In this document: in pieces, positions 33,834-40,414 of the stretch
Position numbering within the stretch: position 1 is the first letter of the stretch
Layout: every line of letters begins with the position of its first letter
DNA from: Amanita rubescens
Taxonomy: Eukaryota; Basidiomycota; Agaricomycetes; Agaricales; Amanitaceae
Length of the DNA: 44,136 bases
Direction: 5' to 3'
Assembly (NCBI GenBank): GCA_015039365.1
Contig: WION01000438.1
Location: 1-44,136, forward strand
The notes under the pieces: model-generated
What the model saw: only the letters and a program-made list of their open reading frames with translations
Told to the model about the DNA's origin: nothing
The model's database searches: none
Translations under genes and position numbers: made by a program

Positions 33834-34837
33834 AAATCCGGTTTATCCGCGTTGATAAGGAGGTTGATACGTTGATCTGGAGAGAGTTTCTTTAACATAG
33901 CGCGTATCGTTCTGTCGCTAGTGTCTTCTTCTTCTTCTTCTTGTTCATGCTGGCTAGACTCTTCGACGTCTTCATAGTTACTGCCATCGTCATCCTTTTT
34001 GGTTGCTCGAATATGACGACCGTGTGCGAATTTCTTTCCTTTCTTTCCATTAAACTTCTTCTTTCCTTTGTAAGATCCTTTATCCTTCCTCATGGGGCAT
34101 TGTCCTGACATGTGGTCCGGTTTATGACATATGAAACAGAGTCCATCGCGGATATGTCGGGTTCGTTCATCCTTAGATAACGCGCCAAGAATTATTGCAT
34201 CGAGATCCATATCCCATTCGTTTCGAGGGGGTTTGTGTGAAGATGATCCTCCTCTGTTGGTTGCTAGAATGCCAATACGTGTTTCGGCGTTATATGCTCT
34301 AAGTGCTCCTTCGTACCATTCGTCCAAGGTTTTGGGGTCTCTCATTACGACTGCTCTGTACGTGTTGGCGTCGAGTCCTTGTCCGAACATGTGGGTAGCG
34401 GCACTGCCTGTGATTCCAGCTTTCTTTATCAGTTCTTTGAATAAACCAACGTATTTTGGGATTGAGATTCGTTTTCCTTTCTTGTCTTTTCGTTTCTGAA
34501 GCTGTACTAATTCTGTGTACGTGTTTCCGGGTGAATCTATTTCTTGCCAGTTATTGAGGAATCTGGTTTTGAATCCTGTCCAGTCGGTCCATAATATTTC
34601 CGTCTTTGCTGCATCGTTAAGATCGTCGTTCTGATTACGTCTCCAGTTTTCAGCTTTGTCGGTTATCATAGATAACGTCAGTCCGATTTTAAGTCTATCC
34701 GTGTTGATGCGACCTGGATTGAGATCTAGGAATAACTCCATTCGATCTATGAAATCCTGTGCTTGAGATCGCTTTCCTGTGAAGGTAGGGATTTCTCCTA
34801 AGAGACTAGGAATCGGTTGAATTGCTGGCGTTGTCAT
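33830..34837 (-). CDS. gag: gag (capsid/nucleocapsid)
   Basis: 335 codons from ATG at 34837, the first in-frame Met. The Ty3-type capsid region (FTGKRSQAQDFIDRMELFL; NNWQEIDSPGNTYTELVQL) is followed by a CCHC zinc knuckle (CFICHKPDHMSGQC, C-x2-C-x4-H-x4-C) and a basic tract (KGSYKGKKKFNGKKGKK). An acidic Glu-rich end follows. Gag packages the RNA and forms the particle. The same frame stays open for another ~247 codons upstream without a Met, so the native protein may be longer. Confidence 0.88.
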   Translation of the reverse strand: MTTPAIQPIPSLLGEIPTFTGKRSQAQDFIDRMELFLDLNPGRINTDRLKIGLTLSMITDKAENWRRNQNDDLNDAAKTEILWTDWTGFKTRFLNNWQEIDSPGNTYTELVQLQKRKDKKGKRISIPKYVGLFKELIKKAGITGSAATHMFGQGLDANTYRAVVMRDPKTLDEWYEGALRAYNAETRIGILATNRGGSSSHKPPRNEWDMDLDAIILGALSKDERTRHIRDGLCFICHKPDHMSGQCPMRKDKGSYKGKKKFNGKKGKKFAHGRHIRATKKDDDGSNYEDVEESSQHEQEEEEEDTSDRTIRAMLKKLSPDQRINLLINADKPDF

Positions 34838-35578
34838 TGTAACTGTTGGTGGTTCTGGAGGTGGTGTCGGCGGTTTCTGTGGTGGTACTGGTGGTCCTGG
34901 ACTAGGATCAGGTTTAGGATCGACTTCTATGTATTGAAGTCCTGGGGAACTCGGTTTCTCCTGTTCTGTTTCAAACGGGTTGAAATCGATTGGGCTAAGT
35001 AAGTCTGGAACAGTTTTGTCTTCCGACTCGGAAAGGTCACTGGAACTTTCGAATTGCTGATCGGGGTTTTCATCACTAGATTCGGTTCCTGATTCGCTTT
35101 CTTGTGTTACTCCAAAAGTTTTACCTTTTAGTGTAGTTTTGACTGCTGCTTTCGGTGTAGAGACTGCGCTTCTGTGCTGTAGGTTTTCGGGTAAGTTATC
35201 TGGGTTTCCTTCTATCCACTTTGGTCCTTTGAAGAAATCGTCTGGTACAAATTCGTATGTGAGTTCTGATTCAGGGCCTGGGTTATATCCTCCCCAACGT
35301 TTGGTATTTTCGTCGAATTCGACTTCAAATCCTAAGAGATAGTATTTGTCGTTGAACCGATGATAGAATGCGTTGTTGGGTGGTCTGTTGGCTCTCTGTG
35401 GTATCCAAAACTCTGATGTTGGTACGAGACTGTGGTCTTTCGCGTATTTCCAAAGGTGGTCCTTAGGGTCGTTGTAGATAGCGATATGATCTAGATAATA
35501 ATGTCCTCTTGTTCCTCTTGTAGCACGATTAGGCGGTATCCTCTGTTGATCCGAAATTGTTGCAAGCTGACCGGTAAC
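34838..35578 (-). pseudogene. N-terminal extension of the gag frame, cut by solo LTR copy 2
   Basis: The gag frame continues upstream for about 247 codons without a stop and without any Met. The content is protein-like: an aromatic/charged block (YAKDHSLVPTSEFWIPQR; YYLLGFEVEFDENTKRWGGY), then an acidic Ser/Glu tract and a polyproline linker (PPVPPQKPPTPPPEPP). It ends at an in-frame TAG at 35581-35579, three bases before the solo LTR's TSD copy. TAG followed by GTT could be a splice acceptor, which would supply a start codon from an upstream exon. Confidence 0.55.
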
Positions 35579-35584
35579 CTACGG

Positions 35585-35952
35585 TGTAACGGATGGAATC
35601 CTGTTACAGTGTGCAGCATGCTCCAAAGCTTTCTGAAGATGTCCGCCATTGATCATCCTTCAATCCGCTTTCTGTCCACTTCTGTCCGCTTTCGATCCGC
35701 TTCGATCCGATGCGCGGGAATTCGTCGGAGTACGTCGGATGCGCGGGAATATGTCGGATTATGTCGGACCACAAGCGCATGGTAAGCGCATGGTAGTTAC
35801 TATAAGTACATGTCACATGTAGTCGTATACATCAGCTACGAACGAGAATCGGAGTTCCCTTCCCCTCAGATCAGCCTTAGCTTAAGTCTGTGCACTATTG
35901 TGCATGGCACCTGCAGTGCTGGGTACAACCCAGAGCACATTGCAGTGTTTCA
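35585..35952. mobile_element. Solo LTR (family B), copy 2, upstream of gag
   Basis: 368 bp related to 33242-33619 (same ends and order, several C-to-T type changes and small deletions). It is flanked by the perfect 4-bp duplication ACGG (35581-35584 and 35953-35956). Its different TSD shows that the two copies are independent insertions rather than one element with two LTRs. Confidence 0.85.
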
Positions 35953-36027
35953 ACGGGCCGGTTCTCCGGAAGTTCGATATTTATCTTGTGTTTCACCAAC
36001 GAGGTAATACTCGGGTATCGTTTTGAT

Positions 36028-36040
36028 AAGTTCGACTTAA
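36028..36040 (-). other. Probable self-priming primer-binding site
   Basis: On the minus strand, one base after the 5' LTR, the sequence is TTAAGTCGAACTT. Its reverse complement AAGTTCGACTTAA occurs inside the same LTR (36265-36253, minus), about 33 nt after a TATATAAA box, where transcription should start. This is the arrangement of Tf1-like elements, whose RNA 5' end primes its own reverse transcription. I see no match to a usual tRNA-primed site such as TGGTATCAGAGC. Confidence 0.6.
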
Positions 36041-36041
36041 T

Positions 36042-36564
36042 TGTTATGATCACGTCGATCTCCACCTACGATGCGTCCACGCTAAGAGCGCTTGACAAAG
36101 TAGACTAAGTCCAACGGACAAGTCAAACAATAGGTGAACGAATAGGCTAAGTGATAAGACAACTAAAAGGAGTCTTATCCTTGAGAGCAATAATGAACGG
36201 AGTAGAAACGACGTTCTTTAGGTGAGATGGGATGTGATATTGATAAAGACAGTTAAGTCGAACTTAAGGTTCGACGCTATGGTACATTGGTTTATATACA
36301 TGTACAGAAACACAGCCGTATCATAAGTAGAACAAGGGCGATAGCAAGTATAGGTAAAACAAGGGGCATAGGGGATGGTACGCGTATGAACAAGGAGTTG
36401 GGCATAGGGTAAACGGAATGGGGATCGATAAGGGAATGAGGTAGTCCGTCTGATGAACATAATGGGGATGTGACGAAGAGGTAGGCATATACGAAAAAGT
36501 AAGCATGTCCGAGTCCAACGTGTCATGTAATCATAATGTAGGAGTCCGTACCGTGTTTGTAACA
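36042..36564 (-). repeat. Right LTR (5' LTR and promoter of the element)
   Basis: 523 bp with the same ends as the left LTR. In element orientation it supplies the promoter: TATATAAA at 36298-36291 (minus) and an inferred start near 36265. Confidence 0.95.
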
Positions 36565-39220
36565 GACACTGCAATGTTTCTGCATGGTCAGTATGAAACA
36601 CATTCAATTCTCATGACTATGATAGCTTGTGAGTGGCATGAACTCATCATTTCCCAGCAGTCTGAATATGTGACCAACAGCAAGTAAGTAATATTGCAAT
36701 GATCATCAAGCAGGAACTCTGATTGGCACAACACAATGAACAGTCAGTATGGAATTGCATTGCAGTGCTTTAATAGAATTTCAGTCTTTATATCCTATCT
36801 CACAACCAACAGCAAGTCAGTAGCAATACAGTCTTTCTCTGCCTTGAAGTCCAACTACTTCTCATGACATTGACCATAGGTTGTAAGTCACACTTCAGTT
36901 TCTCCTGCCAAGCAATTTTTTCAGGACTCATCTTATGATGAACAGCAGGTGACATGCACTCTTTCTCCACCAGGCAGCCTAATCATGTTTTGTGCAATAA
37001 TCACTAGATTGTAGGTGATGGTGCTATGTTGTGCAAGCAGAGAGTCTGATGAAATATGGTTAACAGGTTGTGAGTAACAATACACCATTTTTTTGGCCAA
37101 GCTGAAGCAGCCTGGTCTTGTATTGTCCCATTTTAGGAAGTGAGTAGCACAAACTTTTGTCTACCAGCAGTTCTCTGATGTCTATTGCTTAACCAACAGC
37201 TTGTGAGTGACACTGGAGCTTTGTTTTCTGACAACATCTTCACTCATTTACATGATCCACTGGCAGAATCCACAGGAAGTGAGTGGTAATGAAATGATGT
37301 GATCACATCTTATCCAATGGCCAACAGCAGGTGAGTGTCACTACAATCCTATCCTTCCAGGCAACCAGGTTAATCTAATTTATGCTGATTTTAAGCAAGT
37401 ATGTGGCACTTTTTTCAGATAGTCTAATTACATACATGCCATACTAATCATGACCAACAGGAAGTGAGTAGTACCATCATAGTGACTTTCTTCCATGGCC
37501 TTTGATTGAATCCCTTCCCATGACCAACAGGAAGTGAGTTAGACATGAGTGATATTCTGGCAGGCAGTCTGATCACACTTGTCATATGTCCAACAGATGG
37601 TAAGTGACTCTGTGACCTTTTTATGCAAGTCTAATCATTGTAATTTCATGGCTGATAGAATGTGAGTGATGCTCCAGTTTTTTTTGCCAAGCAATCTCAT
37701 CTCATCCCATCCAATGGCCAAAAGACTGTGAGTGATGCTGAACTTTTTTTCCAGCCAGCATAATTACTTGTTATGCATTGATAATAGCTGGTGAGGGCAA
37801 TGCAATGTCCTTTGTCACACTGTCTGATCATATCAAATGATCACACCCATGACTAACATAATTGCATAATGCATTCCATGGAGCACAGACAGTGAGTGGT
37901 ATTGCACTTTGTTTGTGCCTGGCAATTTAATGACATACATATCATCCCATTGCCAACAGCAAGTGGGTGACACTTCCCTGCTAATCTTTCAGCTCATACC
38001 ATCCCATGATGATAGGGAGTGAGTCTGAGGCATTCTTCTGTCAGGAAGTTTAATCAAATGCTGTTTTTTCATAAAGGTTGTGAGTAATGCTACAGTGATC
38101 TTCTGCTGTGTAACATGATAAAATCTTGTCTTATGACTAACAGCTACTGGTGATACTGCAATTTCTGTCTTTCTGCCACTCAACCTTCTCACAATAAATA
38201 GGCAGTAAGTGACAATACTATTGTCCTTATTCTACTGCCAGCCATATCTCATAAAATTGCCAACAGTATGTAAGTAATGCAGCCTTTTTATGTTAAACAA
38301 TTGAATCATATCTCATTATACATTACCAATTAACAGCAAGTGAGTGATAATGTGTTTTTTGTTCTGGAAAGTGTGATTCCACACCAAATAGTCTGTGCGT
38401 CTCCAGTGATTTTTGCAAAGCAATCAGTCACATGTCTCCCAATACAAAAAAGCAAGTGAGTACTTGCACAATATTCCTTTTCTAGTCAATCTGATCACAT
38501 CTCCCAATGAGCAACAGATTGTGAGCAACATTGTACTCATCTTAGAACTTTAATCACATCATATCTCACAACTGACAGCAAGTGGGTGGCACTGTACAAT
38601 ATAGCTTCCAGGCAGTTCAATCAAAGCTCATCCCATGCCCAATAGCAAGTTAGTGACACCACAGTATAGCTCTGCAATGCACTCTAACCACACTGTATCC
38701 CATGATGGGCAGCTTGTGAGTACAACATTAATCTTTTTTCATGCCAACCAGTCTCATTTAAGACCACCAGGATGTGAGTGACACAACATGTTTTTTTGAT
38801 TCCATTTAGCTTGATCATGTTGCACCTTATAACAAACAGCAAGTCAGTAGTTTCAGCCATATAATGTGATATATCCTAATTCCATTCACCAACAGATTGT
38901 TGGTTACACCACTGTTTTCATTGTCCTGCAACCTGGTCTGACTATATCTTATACCTTGATGGACAGTGTGTGAGTAATAACATAATGTAGCATTGGATCT
39001 GATCTGATCCTTATACAAATAGGCTGTGAGTAACACTTGCAACATTTCCTTCCATGGAGTCTGATCACAACCTATCCCATTAAATAGCAAGTAAGAAAAT
39101 ATATTGTCTTTTCTATCTTCTTCACTGTCTCACCCTCAATTATCCATAGATTGTATGGCATTATACATGGCCTTCACAGTACATTCTGATGTCACATTTG
39201 TTATCTTACTGGTTCTCTAG
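36565..39220 (+). repeat. Tandem intron/3-nt microexon array, right block (40 units)
   Basis: Continuation of the array after the TSD copy 36565-36569. Triplets (start): 36626 CTT, 36681 CAA, 36744 TCA, 36813 CAA, 36880 GTT, 36946 CAG, 37008 ATT, 37067 GTT, 37137 GAA, 37200 CTT, 37276 GAA, 37328 CAG, 37396 CAA, 37461 GAA, 37531 GAA, 37597 ATG, 37659 AAT, 37725 ACT, 37788 CTG, 37889 ACA, 37960 CAA, 38016 GGA, 38077 GTT, 38144 CTACTG (6 nt), 38202 GCA, 38267 TAT, 38337 CAA, 38392 TCT, 38453 CAA, 38518 ATT, 38579 CAA, 38646 CAA, 38713 CTT, 38771 GAT, 38840 CAA, 38896 ATT, 38967 TGT, 39023 GCT, 39088 CAA, 39150 ATT. Introns are 49-73 nt, apart from one of 98 nt (37791-37888) that seems to have absorbed a lost unit. 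Donors include GTGAGT, GTAAGT, GTGGGT, GTCAGT, GTTAGT and GTGCGT. Array order and spacing match the left block. Confidence 0.85.
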
Positions 39221-39324
39221 GTCAGTGGTAAACACAAAAGAGAACTGATATGCATGCTAATGAGCACTTAGCTTGTGTGCTCATTACCAAATTAAGTTGA
39301 TATTCCACTCATTCTAGTTGCTAG

Positions 39325-39375
39325 ACTGGACTTCTCTCTTTGTTTGGAGATGATCCATCAAGTTTTGAAGAAACT
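39325..39375 (+). CDS. Candidate downstream exon of the G-domain gene (17 codons)
   Basis: After acceptor GTTGCTAG, 51 nt read in phase 0 as TGLLSLFGDDPSSFEET and end at a GTAAGA donor. Start phase, end phase and length all agree with the frame carried through the 3-nt exons. A further triplet exon TCT (39448-39450) lies between CTTAG and GTAATA. The next acceptor (39502-39503) is followed by CAATGA, which in phase 0 is one codon then a stop (39507-39509). The gene could therefore end there. The link from 39150 to 39325 is uncertain because the acceptor at 39220 has no 3-nt exon after it. Confidence 0.4.
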
Positions 39376-39505
39376 GTAAGAGTTATATTTATCCCTGTAG
39401 TACATAGCTGACATAATGTAATCAGCCTGTAGCCTTCCAAATCTTAGTCTGTAATACACCAATGCTTTGATTTATGTTTTTTAATTAACATTACACATAC
39501 AAGCA

Positions 39506-39694
39506 ATGACTATCCTTGCCAAGCTGTCATTTTCCATAAGGAAGCCACTCCTTATGTCATTACAAGATGCTCTTGACCAGTTCAAGGAACAAGACTATAT
39601 GGGCAAACTCAAGATGCAGATTACTTCTGAATCTTTGCCTTCTGACAAAAAAGTGTTGGCTACCTTTCTGTATGATTTGGCTATCTGCATCTAA
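39506..39694 (+). CDS. Small open frame at the 3' end of the array gene
   Basis: 62 codons from ATG to TAA, beginning MTILAKLSFSIRKPLLMSLQ, hydrophilic later. It lies just after the acceptor at 39503 but is not in the frame predicted by phase 0. It could be the last exon under different splicing (for example acceptor at 39531), or lie in the 3' untranslated region. No family recognised. Confidence 0.25.
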   Translation: MTILAKLSFSIRKPLLMSLQDALDQFKEQDYMGKLKMQITSESLPSDKKVLATFLYDLAICI

Positions 39695-39699
39695 TGGTG

Positions 39700-40414
39700 T
39701 GCACTTCACTTATGCTCTGAAAGCTAGCATTTACCTTTACTAATCCACATAGATGTGGCCACCTGCAAAGGGAAAAATCCCTTTCTTTCCCATACCTTTG
39801 GTTGCAATCTTTTCCTCTTACTATGCTTTCATCAATAAAACTGTACTTCCAAAGCTCTTTAGCCTGAATGATTCTCCTACATAGTATATGATGATGTTCT
39901 TGTATACTGTTGGTTTGACAAATTTGACCAACTACCATTTTTCAAGTTATAACATTGACACTTAGTAAGCTGCATATGAGCAAACATTTCTGCATTGGTC
40001 TAGTACATTCTTTCAAGTGGCAGATCTTTTGCAATCTCCCCCAGTCTTTCAAATGAATGTGTTTCCTGAGGAGCCAGCCCGCACTGTAATGACAGTGATA
40101 CATATACAACCATAACTGCCACTATTATATTTATGGACTCGGAGGCCTTCCAACCAGGATATTAGGATAAATGTGAAAAAAATGGCAGGTGTTGGCTGCC
40201 AATGCCCATTTTAAACCTTCTTTCCTATTCTCATTACAGTTTGCTTTCACCATGAAACAAATCAGATTGCCTAGTACTTCTAACATAAACATATAGTAAC
40301 ACACCAAACATCATAATCCATTCAGATACGAAATACCCACCGTTTTGCTGGTAATACAGAACTCTAGTCCTATGGACCACATAATTAACAAAAACTACTA
40401 GCATAATTTCACAA
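39700..40414. other. AT-rich intergenic region
   Basis: Region between the array gene and the 3' end of SF3B2. It contains only short frames and AT-rich sequence similar in composition to the array gene; the genes on either side converge here, so it should hold both 3' ends. No repeat or RNA gene seen. Confidence 0.5.

Larger units (their letters stand above)
26935..36564 (-). mobile_element. Ty3/Gypsy LTR retrotransposon, chromovirus type (9.63 kb)
   Basis: The element has LTRs of 517 and 523 bp with TG...CA ends and a 5-bp TSD. In its own orientation (minus) the order is LTR, primer site, gag, protease, reverse transcriptase, RNase H, integrase, chromodomain, two or three further open frames, polypurine tract, LTR. 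Protease-before-RT-before-integrase order and the C-terminal chromodomain place it among chromoviruses. It lies antisense inside an intron of the G-domain gene array. The LTRs differ at only 7 positions plus one 6-bp indel, so insertion is fairly recent. Two solo LTRs of another family have since interrupted gag and pol, so this copy can no longer make its own polyprotein. Length is large for a chromovirus because of the frames after pol and the nested LTRs. Confidence 0.95.

Noticed and set aside
33242..35952. The two family-B LTRs as the ends of one nested element with gag inside
   Set aside because: Each copy has its own distinct 4-bp duplication, and pol and the gag frame rejoin across them. 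They are two separate insertions.
36028..36041. tRNA-primed primer-binding site
   Set aside because: The sequence next to the LTR does not resemble the usual tRNA-complementary starts; complementarity to the element's own RNA end fits better.
23980..39160. CRISPR-like array, because short motifs recur every ~60 bp
   Set aside because: Repeats are degenerate along their whole length with no invariant repeat plus unique spacer. The setting is a eukaryotic gene, and the conserved parts are splice donor, branch point and acceptor.
23980..39160. Ordinary satellite or minisatellite
   Set aside because: Unit length varies from 52 to 77 nt, but the distance from acceptor to next donor is fixed at 3 nt. 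Splice consensus is kept in nearly every unit and the phase agrees with the upstream gene. It stays the main alternative if no transcript supports splicing.
23980..39160. Zero-length recursive splice sites (AG|GT ratchets)
   Set aside because: Acceptor and donor are separated by three variable bases in every unit; true ratchet sites have none.
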